DNA of 64,000 nucleotides from Bacteroidaceae bacterium (GCA_017453465.1 JAFTEV010000017.1:1-64000), one strand, 5' to 3'. Counted from the first letter of the stretch, positions 39,404-47,733 are shown. Numbers and translations: made by a program. Notes: generated by a model from the letters alone, not told the origin.

Positions 39404-40459
39404 TCATTCGTAGTGCCTAATCCGCACCTCGATGTTTTCATTCTTTAATTGGTCGGAAATATCGGCCATGCGGGTCTGCCCATAGTGATAGGGGAACAGC
39501 ACTTTGGGCTTCACCTGCTTTGCTGCTTTCACCAGTTGGTCGGTCGTCATGGTGTAGGGCTGGTTGCAGGGCACGAAGGCCACGTCGATGTCTTTCAGGG
39601 ATGACATTTCGGGGATGTCTTCTGTATCGCCTGCAATATAGATTCTTAGTCCGTCAATGGTAAGGATGAAGCCGTTGTCGCGTCCCTTGGGGTGAAACTG
39701 AAGGTGTCCTTCTGTTGTATTGTATGCAGGGACTGCCTCAACCGTGAAGTCGTCGGCCAGCTGTATCTTGTCTCCATTGCCCATCACATTGCCATAACCC
39801 AGCACGTCGGCACACCGCTTGTTGGTAATCAGGCTTGTGGTTTCAGCCGTCAGCTGCTTGATTGCCTGCTGGTCGAAGTGGTCTCCGTGTTCGTGGGTCA
39901 CAAATATGTAGTCGGCTTTGGGCATGGACTGATAGTCTATTGTCCTGTCTCCCAACTTGGTCACGGGGTCAATTTCGATTTCCGTGCCATCGTATTCTAT
40001 TCTGATACTGGCATGAATGAGGGCGTGGAATTTGACGATTTTTCCGCTCTTTGTTCTAAAGACATCCAGCTGGTAGGTGTCCGTAGCAGTCGGCATTTTT
40101 GCTTTTTCCCAGGCCAGGATGCCTCCCTGAAGGTTCAGCACCTTGTAGCCTTCGGCAGTCAACCTGTCGGCGGCATTGGCGGAACGGCGACCGCTCCTGC
40201 AATAGACGGCAATCGTGTTTTCCTTCGGCAGGAGCTTTTTGGCGTTTTCCAGGAAATCGCCCTGTTTAACGTCTATGTTCATTGCCCCTTCAAGATGTCC
40301 ATCGGCAAACTCCGAGGCTGTTCTCACATCGAGCAGTACGATGGCGGGATTCTGTATCTGCTCGGCAAAGGCATTCACTTCAAGGGTTTCGTACTTCTGT
40401 TCGCCACAGGCTGATGTCAGCCCCAACATGGCCAACAGGCAGGTTAAGATTTTCTTCAT
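39404..40459 (-). CDS. Lipoprotein fusing a rhodanese domain to a metallo-beta-lactamase-fold hydrolase
   Basis: The 351-residue protein starts MKKILTCLLAMLGLTSAC, a lipoprotein signal. Residues about 25-110 are a rhodanese domain (VLLDVRTASEFADGHLEGAM) with the active Cys in VYCRSGRRSANAA. From about 140 it is an MBL-fold domain like the UlaG group: FVTHEHGDHFD (metal-binding), IAGDTEDIPEM and a terminal LFPYHYGQT. The order (rhodanese first) and membrane anchoring are unusual compared with the soluble MBL-rhodanese persulfide dioxygenases, which have the MBL domain first. A role in sulfur handling at the envelope is inferred. Confidence 0.85.
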   Translation of the reverse strand: MKKILTCLLAMLGLTSACGEQKYETLEVNAFAEQIQNPAIVLLDVRTASEFADGHLEGAMNIDVKQGDFLENAKKLLPKENTIAVYCRSGRRSANAADRLTAEGYKVLNLQGGILAWEKAKMPTATDTYQLDVFRTKSGKIVKFHALIHASIRIEYDGTEIEIDPVTKLGDRTIDYQSMPKADYIFVTHEHGDHFDQQAIKQLTAETTSLITNKRCADVLGYGNVMGNGDKIQLADDFTVEAVPAYNTTEGHLQFHPKGRDNGFILTIDGLRIYIAGDTEDIPEMSSLKDIDVAFVPCNQPYTMTTDQLVKAAKQVKPKVLFPYHYGQTRMADISDQLKNENIEVRIRHYE

Positions 40460-40483
40460 AATTAATTTTACAATTTTTTTTGT

Positions 40484-40634
40484 AGGAGTTAAGTAGTTAA
40501 GCCAATACAGAACGTCAGTAATGGCTTAACTTCTGTCCGAAAGACGAGCGAAGCGATAACTCCTTAACTACCATTTTCAATCTTCTTATCGACCCAAAGT
40601 CGCTTTCGTAAGAAAGAATCTTCAATCTTCAATC
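40484..40634. repeat. Word-hairpin spacer (GGAGTTAAGTAGTTAAG class)
   Basis: GTAGGAGTTAAGTAGTTAAG at the left is answered by AACTCCTTAACTACC; GTTAAGCCA (40496-40504) pairs with TGGCTTAAC (40522-40530). The right end has CTTCAATC words and GTCGCTTTCGTAAGAAAGA (40599-40619 region), identical over 21 bases to 15568-15588. It ends at the stop of the PfkB-type kinase on the minus strand. Confidence 0.6.
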
Positions 40635-41522
40635 TCAACTTTTAAATCGGGAAATTGCTTCAGCTTCGGTTCCACGAAACGGGCCGCTGTTCTCCAGTTT
40701 AATCGTGCTGACCGCAGTGGCAAAGAGGGCGGCACTGCGTGGGGAGGCTCCTTGCACACGCTGATAGACATAGCCCATGGTGTAGGTGTCGCCGCAGCCT
40801 GTGGCATCCACCACTTGCTTCGGGGCGAGGGGCGGAATGTTGTAGAATGTGCCATGAACCAGAACAATGCTGCCTTCGCTGCCGAGCGTAAGCAGCACTT
40901 CCTCAATGCCCCAGTCGGCCAATTGCAGGGCGGCCTGGTGCAGGTCGTCCTGGCCTGTCAGCGTGCGGATTTCGTGTTCGTTTACCTTCAGAATGTCAAT
41001 GTACTTGAAGAACTCCAGCTTGTCTTTCCAGTCACAGGCAAAGACCTGCTCGCCGCGCACCTCGCGCAGGTAGCCCTGGGCATCCATCACTATCGTGCCG
41101 TGACGGTGCAGCTCCTTCACCACTTCGAGCGGAAAGTCGTCGGCCAGCAAACTGCCCAGACAGATGTAACGGGCTTCCACTCCCCTCACGCATTCCACCG
41201 TGAAGGGGTCGGCCTTGGCTCGCACCCGCTGCTGACGGTCATTCTGGTTCGCACTATATATGTTTTCAAAAAACACACTCTTCCTGCTGGGCACCACATC
41301 CACCTCGATGCCTTCCCTGCGGATGTCCTCCACGGCTTGCATCTCGCTCTCGGCCAGCGATGCAATCAGTTTGAACGAGACTTTCGACTGGCTGCTACGT
41401 AGCAAGCTACCTATGCCGTGTGCAAAATAGAATGTTGTGCCGCCTGGCATATAGACTTCATGGTCGGGGGTCACAATCTTATCGAGCGTGACGTGGCCTA
41501 TGCAAATAATATCCTTTTTCAT
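40635..41522 (-). CDS. PfkB-family sugar/nucleoside kinase
   Basis: ATG 41522 is chosen (MKKDIICIGHVTLDKIVTPD); the frame extends 13 codons further without support. The 295-residue protein has the PfkB ATP-binding/anion-hole motif DATGCGDTYTMGYVYQ and an N-terminal GG-type sugar motif (MPGGTTFYFAHGIG). The C-terminal part (LGSEGSIVLVHGTFYNIPPL) fits the family. Substrate is uncertain; the close relatives I know of in Bacteroidales are annotated only as carbohydrate kinases. Confidence 0.85.
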   Translation of the reverse strand: MKKDIICIGHVTLDKIVTPDHEVYMPGGTTFYFAHGIGSLLRSSQSKVSFKLIASLAESEMQAVEDIRREGIEVDVVPSRKSVFFENIYSANQNDRQQRVRAKADPFTVECVRGVEARYICLGSLLADDFPLEVVKELHRHGTIVMDAQGYLREVRGEQVFACDWKDKLEFFKYIDILKVNEHEIRTLTGQDDLHQAALQLADWGIEEVLLTLGSEGSIVLVHGTFYNIPPLAPKQVVDATGCGDTYTMGYVYQRVQGASPRSAALFATAVSTIKLENSGPFRGTEAEAISRFKS

Positions 41523-41606
41523 CATGTTCCGAGAGTACCAGATTCTTCTATACGACTGCAAATGTTCATTGTTCTTCCATTTTCATTCGTTAGTACTTAT
41601 TATTTT

Positions 41607-41864
41607 CTACGCGGCCACACCCATCTCATAAAGATGTTCGGGGGCAATGTCCACGGTGCCGTCGAGCCAGCAAACAGTCCATCCATCAAGGCTAACGCAG
41701 TCGAATACTTCTTTGTCGCGCAGGGGGGCAAAGAGTTTGTACTTCTCAATGAGTGGCAGACAGTCGAAGATACGTTGGCTACCATCGTTGAAAGTCAGAT
41801 GCAGCCGATAGTCATCAAGCGGACGGGCAGCAGTAACCCATTTCAATTTGTTTTCTATTTCCAT
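41607..41864 (-). CDS. DUF2442 domain protein
   Basis: The 85-residue protein matches DUF2442 (RLHLTFNDGSQRIFDCLPLI, then GTVDIAPEHLYEMG). This family is often found next to DUF4160, as here: the upstream gene's stop is three bases before this start. The pair has been suggested to behave as a toxin-antitoxin-like module, but the biochemical role is unknown. Confidence 0.85.
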   Translation of the reverse strand: MEIENKLKWVTAARPLDDYRLHLTFNDGSQRIFDCLPLIEKYKLFAPLRDKEVFDCVSLDGWTVCWLDGTVDIAPEHLYEMGVAA

Positions 41865-41867
41865 ACG

Positions 41868-42121
41868 CTAATCCAGTGGAGTAATCTTTGCCAAAGTCTC
41901 GCCATTCTCCATACGCTCCCAGTTCTCCATCAGTTCGTCCTTGTGCAGGTCGAGCCACTCGAAGACAAGATGCAGAGCACGGCGTGGCATCTGCCCCGTT
42001 ACCCTACCCGTCTGGATGTCAATCGTGGCACGATACTCGTGCGCACATGGAAGTGCGGCGGATTGTAATCAGGCAAATACATCGTGATGACGATTCCGTA
42101 GAAATGGCTAATCTCTGGCAT
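41868..42121 (-). pseudogene. DUF4160 domain protein, frameshifted
   Basis: From ATG 42121 the frame reads MPEISHFYGIVITMYLPDYN PPHFHVR, the DUF4160 N-terminus, and then stops at a TAA after a short out-of-frame tail. The next frame continues the family from EYRATIDIQTGRVTGQM to ENGETLAKITPLD with TAG at 41870-41868. One base appears missing near 42037-42043 (expected a full codon between the Arg and EYR). With it restored, the protein would be about 85 residues. It shares a promoter (42151-42158) with the intact DUF2442 gene. Confidence 0.75.
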
Positions 42122-42150
42122 AATACCTTTTATTTGATTTATTACGGCGA

Positions 42151-42158
42151 CAAAGTTA
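42151..42158 (-). promoter_or_regulatory. -7 promoter element for the DUF4160/DUF2442 pair
   Basis: CAAAGTTA on the + strand reads TAACTTTG on the minus strand, 30 bases before the DUF4160 start. Confidence 0.6.
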
Positions 42159-42210
42159 CAACTTTTTTTGCAAACACATTGCGCTTTGCCGTTAAAAGTG
42201 ACGAAGGGGG

Positions 42211-43866
42211 TCACTTCAGCTTTTCCAGAACTCTTTGCAGTTCGAGGTCAAAGGCATCGTAGCCGCTGATGCGGAGGCCATCGCGCACACGGCGGCAGTC
42301 GGGAGTGATGGTCTCGTAGTGGGGAATGCCGTTGAACTGGAACAGCTCTCGCAGACGGTCGAACTCCCCGTAGGTGAGACAAACCGTTTCTTCGTCGGCA
42401 AGCCATTCAGCCACGTACCGCTTGTAGGCATCGCTGCCCTCAGCAGTGCGCTCCCCTGCGATGAAGACGAGCTTCACGTCATCGCGCTTGGCTATCTGGG
42501 CGCGCAGTTCCTTGCTCTCCTGAATGGCACCACGGCAGGGACCACAGCTCATGCCCCAGAAGTCAATGACGAGCAACTTGCCTGGAAACTTGCCGACAAG
42601 CTGGCGGATGAGTGCTGCCCCAGGGACATCGGGCAGCGGCGTGGCGAGTTCTGCTTGCGACAATTGGTGGTCGCGAAATTGCTCAGCCTTCTGGCGAATG
42701 TAGGGATTCTTCAATGCACCAAGATAGAGCGGGTACAGCTGGTCGAGCAAATCTCCTGCTTCGCGCCAAGTGCTAAACGACTGTATCATTTCCTTATAGA
42801 CACACAACTGCGCTGTCTGGTTTTCCTTGTCCGTGCCCATGAACTTGCGCAGGGCGGGGAGAAGGTTAGCGAGCTTCTTGGAGTAACACTCAAAGTTTAT
42901 CTCCATGCCGCCACCCTCGCTGAGAACACCCTTGTAGTGGTCTTCACGCACAGGCTTGGCATACGGGACGCGGTTCTGCAGAAGGGAGAAACTGCTGCTG
43001 GCGAAGAGCAGCGGATTGTCGTAGTCAATGTGGCGCATGGGGGCGTAAGTTTCATAGTCAAGATACTTCTTCCACTCCGCGCTGTCGAGGATTTCGGTGT
43101 ACCAGACGCTGTCGCGCTTCTCGGTTTTCGCCAAGCCTTTTGCTATTCTCTCGATACAACCTATGTAGTTCATTCCGAACTCGGCCTGAAGGTCGGCCAG
43201 TGCCAACTGCACTTCCATTGGCGTGTAGTCCTCACTGCGGCTCACCTTTTGCAGTCTGGCCATCGCCCGCTTCCACACTGCCTCGGCCACCTCATTGGCT
43301 TCGTCAAACGTGCCCTCAAACTTCCACAGCGGTTCCATCACCTTCGCCATCTTATGCGACGTGCGGAGCCACCGCTCCACGTCGTGGCTGCTGCCATTGT
43401 TATAGACGCACTGGTAGAAGTCGAACATTCTCTTGCGCACAGTGATGTCGATGGTCTCGCCGGGGCGGGCGAAGAAGCGGATGGCATTGAAGTGTACCTT
43501 CGATTCATCCGCAATGAAAGAGTTGCGGACGGGATAGCTGGCCAGGAACTTCTTGCAGAACGTGCCGTCGTCGGCAATGTCGAGCACCAGCACCGTGCTG
43601 GCCTTCTCGAAGACATCTTCGTAGCAGCATGACATCGACGTGAAACCAAACCGCTCTGCGTCGTAGTCCTCAATGCGGCCTTTGATGGTGATGGTGTCGG
43701 TCTTGAACCAGTCGGCGGGCACCGCCCACGGGTTTGCCTCGACCAGTTCCTGCATCGTTAGTGCGTTCATCACTTCTATTTTCTCTGAGACGAAAGACAC
43801 GACTTTCCGAACAACAAATACTGCCACGACAGTCAATAAGACGATAATAAAAACTTTCCTTTTCAT
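42211..43866 (-). CDS. TlpA-like thioredoxin-fold protein with an N-terminal membrane anchor
   Basis: The 551-residue protein starts with a hydrophobic segment (VFIIVLLTVVAVFVVRKVVS) and has a long helical middle region of unknown function (about 60-400). The C-terminal thioredoxin fold (about 420-545) holds the redox motif FWGMSCGPCRGA (CGPC) and the cis-Pro region QFNGIPHYETI. It is probably a periplasmic thiol reductase or isomerase of the TlpA/ResA kind. It is transcribed in the same direction as the following ATP-grasp-like gene region but with a 60-base gap. Confidence 0.85.
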   Translation of the reverse strand: MKRKVFIIVLLTVVAVFVVRKVVSFVSEKIEVMNALTMQELVEANPWAVPADWFKTDTITIKGRIEDYDAERFGFTSMSCCYEDVFEKASTVLVLDIADDGTFCKKFLASYPVRNSFIADESKVHFNAIRFFARPGETIDITVRKRMFDFYQCVYNNGSSHDVERWLRTSHKMAKVMEPLWKFEGTFDEANEVAEAVWKRAMARLQKVSRSEDYTPMEVQLALADLQAEFGMNYIGCIERIAKGLAKTEKRDSVWYTEILDSAEWKKYLDYETYAPMRHIDYDNPLLFASSSFSLLQNRVPYAKPVREDHYKGVLSEGGGMEINFECYSKKLANLLPALRKFMGTDKENQTAQLCVYKEMIQSFSTWREAGDLLDQLYPLYLGALKNPYIRQKAEQFRDHQLSQAELATPLPDVPGAALIRQLVGKFPGKLLVIDFWGMSCGPCRGAIQESKELRAQIAKRDDVKLVFIAGERTAEGSDAYKRYVAEWLADEETVCLTYGEFDRLRELFQFNGIPHYETITPDCRRVRDGLRISGYDAFDLELQRVLEKLK

Positions 43867-43925
43867 TGTTTTTTGTGATTACTAAATCTTTTATATATTG
43901 AACACAGAGGCACAGAGATTTTTCT

Positions 43926-44846
43926 TCAACCAGCATAAACAATCTCCAGCCGTCCCGCCGCAATGCGGGCTTCAAATCCCCCTGGACGCAGAGGCGTGAG
44001 CTGGACGGTGGCATTCGCACCATACATATTATATAATAGGATGGCGAGGATGCCCATATTCATGCGGAAATTGATTTCCACTACAGGGTGGAGGGATTGG
44101 GAAGTACGCAACAGGTCGATGCCGACGGGTCCGTGGTAGGCTGTCTGACCTAAGTGTCCCTGGTGGTACTCAATGAGGCGAGCCAGCAGAGCGGGGTCGA
44201 AGTCTATGAGCGCACGGAGCTGTTCCTGACTGCTGACGAGGTTGTAGCCGTAGGCACCACTTCCCTCCGTGTGGAAAACGCTGTAGCCCAGAAACTCCAC
44301 ACGGTGGTCGGCGTGTACCCAGAACTCCAGTGCAAAGTCGAGCGTCTTGTCGGCATAGTAACGGTCTGAAACATAGGCGCCCTGTGTGCGAAGAAAGCCC
44401 TCAAGACGGGTGCGAACCTGCTCCTCCGTCAGATGGGCGGAAGTGAAAACGCCACGGCCAGAGGACGACCACGGCGACTTGTAAATCTGCACACCCTCCC
44501 CCATTCCGTCCAGCTCCGTGTGGTAAGCCATCGCGTGCCCCAACAGCCGCCCGTCGTCCAGCTTGCGGAGCAAGTCGTGCAGATAACGGCACGCAAACTC
44601 GCGGCTCGACAGTCGGCGCACCTCAGCCAGCCATTCGTCCGAGGGCAATAGCTCTGCGCTGACGCCCATCTGCTGGTATCTGCGCTTCGTGGCCAGGCTC
44701 CAGCCCCAGGGTCCATCGGTCCACAGCTGAGCCAACGCAGCCAAGTCCGCCTCCATCTGCTGAATGCGTTTCGGGGGCGAATACTGGCGCAGGTTGGCCG
44801 CCAAAGCCATGTCGTTGGACGGATTGAACAGCGGGGGTAACGGCAT
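43926..44846 (-). CDS. ATP-grasp-like protein, Bacteroidales family of unknown substrate
   Basis: The 306-residue protein starts PPLFNPSNDMALA, typical of a conserved Bacteroidales family. It has features of an ATP-grasp fold: a lysine plus glycine-rich loop YKSPWSSSGRGVF near residue 125, an acidic DFALEFWVHADHRVEFLGY strand, and the metal/nucleotide region GPVGIDLLRTSQS...VVEINFRMNMG. ATP-grasp enzymes ligate a carboxylate to an amine or thiol; the substrate is unknown. A 48-codon membrane-protein gene ends six bases before its start, and two more membrane-protein genes follow upstream. Confidence 0.7.
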   Translation of the reverse strand: MPLPPLFNPSNDMALAANLRQYSPPKRIQQMEADLAALAQLWTDGPWGWSLATKRRYQQMGVSAELLPSDEWLAEVRRLSSREFACRYLHDLLRKLDDGRLLGHAMAYHTELDGMGEGVQIYKSPWSSSGRGVFTSAHLTEEQVRTRLEGFLRTQGAYVSDRYYADKTLDFALEFWVHADHRVEFLGYSVFHTEGSGAYGYNLVSSQEQLRALIDFDPALLARLIEYHQGHLGQTAYHGPVGIDLLRTSQSLHPVVEINFRMNMGILAILLYNMYGANATVQLTPLRPGGFEARIAAGRLEIVYAG

Positions 44847-44852
44847 CCTTCT

Positions 44853-44999
44853 TTACTTCAAATTCTCTTTCCCCTTGATACTGCTTTTCCAGTAAAAGAA
44901 AACCGCCGCACACACAACCAGTCCGATAACAAGAATCCTCAGGAACGGATTTACGTCAAAACCCGGAACAACGGGAGCTATATCCAAAAGCTGCATCAT
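44853..44999 (-). CDS. Small membrane protein, 48 residues
   Basis: The frame ATG 44999 to TAA 44855-44853 encodes a short extracytoplasmic segment, one transmembrane helix (FLRILVIGLVVCAAVFFYW) and a basic tail (KSSIKGKENLK). It fits between two genes of the same strand, with six bases to the ATP-grasp-like gene start and 18 to the upstream gene's stop, which supports it being real. A second ATG one codon later is equally possible. Confidence 0.6.
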   Translation of the reverse strand: MMQLLDIAPVVPGFDVNPFLRILVIGLVVCAAVFFYWKSSIKGKENLK

Positions 45000-45017
45000 A
45001 ACAAAAAGTTTTTTAGG

Positions 45018-45359
45018 TTAAAGCAAATAAATCACTATCAGTTGAGCCAGCACGCCCGTCAGGAAACTAACGGCATTGCACAGAAAACTATAGACCACGG
45101 CGCGCCGCACTTCTTTCGTAAACAAGTAGTACCACAGGGCTTCCACCCCGAAGACCAGCAGTTCGCCCACGGCAATGATGGTCCAGCTGTTGGCAACCAA
45201 GTGTACAAACAGGTTCAACGGCACATTGGTCAGCACGTTCACAACGACCGAAGCCCACAACACCAGTCTGCGCCTTTCGCGCAGCAGCCACAGCACACCC
45301 AGCTCTATCACGATGGTGGGAATCAGTGCAAGCAACAGATTGACTATCAACATACGCAA
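45018..45359 (-). CDS. Small multi-spanning membrane protein, 113 residues
   Basis: About four hydrophobic segments (e.g. MLIVNLLLALIPTIVIELGV, VVYSFLCNAVSFLTGVLAQL) separated by short basic loops. I recognise no family. It sits 15 bases downstream of the MFS transporter gene and upstream of the 48-residue membrane protein, all on the minus strand, so the set is likely an operon. Confidence 0.7.
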   Translation of the reverse strand: MRMLIVNLLLALIPTIVIELGVLWLLRERRRLVLWASVVVNVLTNVPLNLFVHLVANSWTIIAVGELLVFGVEALWYYLFTKEVRRAVVYSFLCNAVSFLTGVLAQLIVIYLL

Positions 45360-45374
45360 ACCACCTCCCTTCTT

Positions 45375-46349
45375 CTACAGGAAAGCCCACACATAGGCCG
45401 GAACCAAAGCCGCAGCCAGCAGGCCGAAGGCCAGACCCTCGTGCCCCTTCAGTACGACATTGGCCAGGTAGAGCGTGATGGGCATGGTGCAATTGACCGC
45501 AAACAGGCCCAGCAGCACCACAGCCTCGTCCAGCTGTCTGCATCCATAGCAAACCAGCCCGACAACGACCATCAGCAGGGCAGCACCAGGCCAGCCCATC
45601 GACCTCGCCACCCAGCCGCCAGCCATCTTCCCCAGCATGGAGACTGCGCCCACAGCCAACACTGCCAACTGCCCTTTCGACATATCGGCAGAGAAGGCTC
45701 CAGCCAGAAAGGAACGCCCCATCACGATGAGCATCAGCAGGATGATTGACACAGCAAGGAATACGGGGCCGAAATGAACCAGCACTCCATTGGGTCCGGC
45801 AGCCCACTGCCTCACGGTCTCCGTCAGTCCACGGTCCCGACGCACATAGTCCGCCGACAGCCAGCCTATCAAGAGGCAGAACACCCAGAGCAACAGCCAC
45901 GAACTGAACACCATGCCCACCGAGAGGCCGAAGGCACCCGTGGACACAAACACGCCCACCGAACGGATGTCGTTCTGCGTGCGCACAGCCGTCTGCATCC
46001 CGCCCCACACGTGGAAGAACGAATTGCCCAACCCCAGCAGCGTAGCCACCAGCAGGGGCACCACGGCAGGGGGCTGTCCGTCGGCCATCAGCCAGACCGT
46101 CTGCCCCAAGAGCACAGCTCCCATCAGCAACACATTGGCCAGCAGCAGCAGCCTGTGCTTCTGCCCCACCCTGTCAGCCCACAGCCCCGTCAGCGGCTGC
46201 GTCAGGAAGGCCAGCAGATTATAAGTGAGAAACACGCCCAACAGATGCTCCATCGGCACGACACCCGCCAGCAGGTAGAGCTGACAGGCACACAGCCCAT
46301 CGACCATGAAGTGGAGCATCGAGCAGATAGCTATTGTCTTATATTTCAT
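45375..46349 (-). CDS. Major facilitator superfamily transporter
   Basis: ATG 46349 is chosen because MKYKTIAICSMLHFMVDGLC begins the first helix; the longer frame runs back through the GTGAAAA repeat. The 324-residue product has about 10-11 helices, shorter than the usual 12. The cytoplasmic loop motif GLWADRVGQKHR (MFS motif A) is clear. The second half resembles Bacteroidales MFS permeases of unknown substrate. The neighbouring nadD gene ends 142 bases upstream on the same strand. Confidence 0.8.
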   Translation of the reverse strand: MKYKTIAICSMLHFMVDGLCACQLYLLAGVVPMEHLLGVFLTYNLLAFLTQPLTGLWADRVGQKHRLLLLANVLLMGAVLLGQTVWLMADGQPPAVVPLLVATLLGLGNSFFHVWGGMQTAVRTQNDIRSVGVFVSTGAFGLSVGMVFSSWLLLWVFCLLIGWLSADYVRRDRGLTETVRQWAAGPNGVLVHFGPVFLAVSIILLMLIVMGRSFLAGAFSADMSKGQLAVLAVGAVSMLGKMAGGWVARSMGWPGAALLMVVVGLVCYGCRQLDEAVVLLGLFAVNCTMPITLYLANVVLKGHEGLAFGLLAAALVPAYVWAFL

Positions 46350-46381
46350 CACAATCACTTTCCGTTTTAAGAAGTTAAAGG

Positions 46382-46500
46382 GAAGTGAAGAGTGAAAAGT
46401 GAAAAGTGAAAAATCTAAGTTGCTAAGGCTAAACGCAGCCCAATGCTGGCTAAACTGAAATTCAGATTTTTCACTCTTCACTCTTCACTTTTCACTCTTT
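46382..46500. repeat. GTGAAAA-class hairpin element, copy B
   Basis: Arms of GTGAAGA/GTGAAAA words flank a core (46409-46471) homologous to copies A and C. The arms pair imperfectly. The nadD stop (46494-46492) lies inside the right arm: gag TGA is a repeat word. Confidence 0.85.
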
Positions 46501-47067
46501 ATCTCCTTTCTCTCCATAGAGTCCATGTTCTCGAATGTATTCCCTCACGCGCCCATCCAGCCATTCGTCTGTGTTTTCGCCACGCCGAATAGCCTCGCGC
46601 AGCTGGGTAGAACTGATGTCGAACAGCGGCGCATCCACCGTCTTCACGTCCACCTCATAGCCTGGGCGACGGTACACAAGGATGGGATACTGCGCACGGA
46701 TTTCATCGCTCTTGTACCAGCGGTCAAACCGCAGCCAGTTGTCAGCCCCGACCACCAGCGTGAACTCATGTTCGGGATAGGCCCGGCGCAGTTCTGCCAG
46801 CGTGTGCACCATGTAGCTGGGCACGGGCAAGTGCCCCTCAAAGTCCGACACGCGCACACCCCGCATCCCCTCCGTAGCCAGTTCCGCCATGCGCAGACGG
46901 TGCTCGTAGGGCGCAATCTCAGCAGTCTCACCCTGCTTCAGCGGGTTCAGGGGCGAGACCAGCAACCACACTTCGTCCACCAGCCCCTGCTCCACCAGCA
47001 GCCGAGCCAACTCCGTGTGCCCCCGGTGAATGGGGTTGTACGACCCGCCGTATATTCCAATCTTCAT
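46492..47067 (-). CDS. nadD: Nicotinate-nucleotide adenylyltransferase
   Basis: The enzyme transfers AMP from ATP to nicotinate mononucleotide, the penultimate step in NAD synthesis. The 191-residue protein opens with MKIGIYGGSYNPIHRGHTEL, holding the GxYNPxHxGH nucleotidyltransferase motif, and contains LVVGADNWLRFDRW and, near the end, DISSTQLREAIRRG (the ISSTxIR motif). Length is normal. Its last residues and stop codon are encoded by the adjoining GTGAAAA repeat, so the C-terminus has been replaced or trimmed by repeat insertion. Confidence 0.95.
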   Translation of the reverse strand: MKIGIYGGSYNPIHRGHTELARLLVEQGLVDEVWLLVSPLNPLKQGETAEIAPYEHRLRMAELATEGMRGVRVSDFEGHLPVPSYMVHTLAELRRAYPEHEFTLVVGADNWLRFDRWYKSDEIRAQYPILVYRRPGYEVDVKTVDAPLFDISSTQLREAIRRGENTDEWLDGRVREYIREHGLYGEKGDKE

Positions 47068-47180
47068 GTCTGCTCACTGTATGTTTTCCGCAGCAAAGGT
47101 ATGCACTTATTTTCACACAAGCAAAAGAAAGCGGAATTATTTCGGCACAAAACTTCTGTCACTGCGAACTGAACGCAGCG

Positions 47181-47298
47181 GCATAGGCAAATATTCTTAG
47201 AATCACACTTTGATTCTTAAGAATCATTGTTTGATTCTTGTAAATCATTGTTTGATTCTTAAGAATCAAACAATGATTTATAGAAATAAAGCCTATGC
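47181..47298. repeat. Palindrome cluster with a 40-bp perfect palindrome
   Basis: 47241-47280 is its own reverse complement with no spacer (half-site TAAATCATTGTTTGATTCTT). TGATTCTTAAGAATCA (47211-47226) is another. Outer arms GCATAGGC (47181-47188) and GCCTATGC (47291-47298) enclose the set. The 47068-47420 gap has no gene; 47300-47420 shows nothing else I recognise. Confidence 0.8.
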
Positions 47299-47420
47299 GA
47301 CAGCTTTTGGTCCTCTGCGACGTAAGTTTTGGCGCTCATCCTGCACCATTTTGCAGTTCACTGCGCTGTGGGTTGCACTACACATTATTATATATATAGA
47401 AGAACAGAAATGGTTTGTAA

Positions 47421-47733
47421 AATGATTGGTGCAAGAGGCTGGAGGGCGACCTCGATGGAGACAGCAAAGTGACCATCAAAGACATCACCGAGTTAATCAA
47501 CATCTACCTGAGCGACGAAGCCGAGGAGTCGGGCTACAAGGCCGTTGACCTGGGCTTGAGCGTGAAGTGGGCCAACATGAACGTGGGCGCAAGCAGTCCC
47601 GAAGACTACGGCAACTACTATGCGTGGGGTTCGTCCGAAATCTCGGAACACAGCGGCATCAAGTACGCCCCCTGGCTGAGCAGCGAAGCCCATATAATGG
47701 GCGACCACTATAAATATAATTTCTCCAAATACA
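47421..47733 (+). pseudogene. Gene fragment: dockerin-like repeat followed by a surface-protein domain
   Basis: There is no plausible start; the frame opens after TAA 47418-47420. GDLDGDSKVTIKDITELINI is a dockerin-type calcium-binding repeat, and YKAVDLGLSVKWANMNVGA SSPEDYGNYYAWGS is the start of a paralogous domain common in Prevotella/Fibrobacter surface proteins. Similarity stops at about 47733, just before a strong terminator. Both ends are missing, so this is a decayed fragment. Confidence 0.65.

Noticed and set aside
46350..46481. A 44-codon upstream extension of the MFS transporter
   Set aside because: It reads through the GTGAAAA repeat; the first membrane helix starts at 46349.
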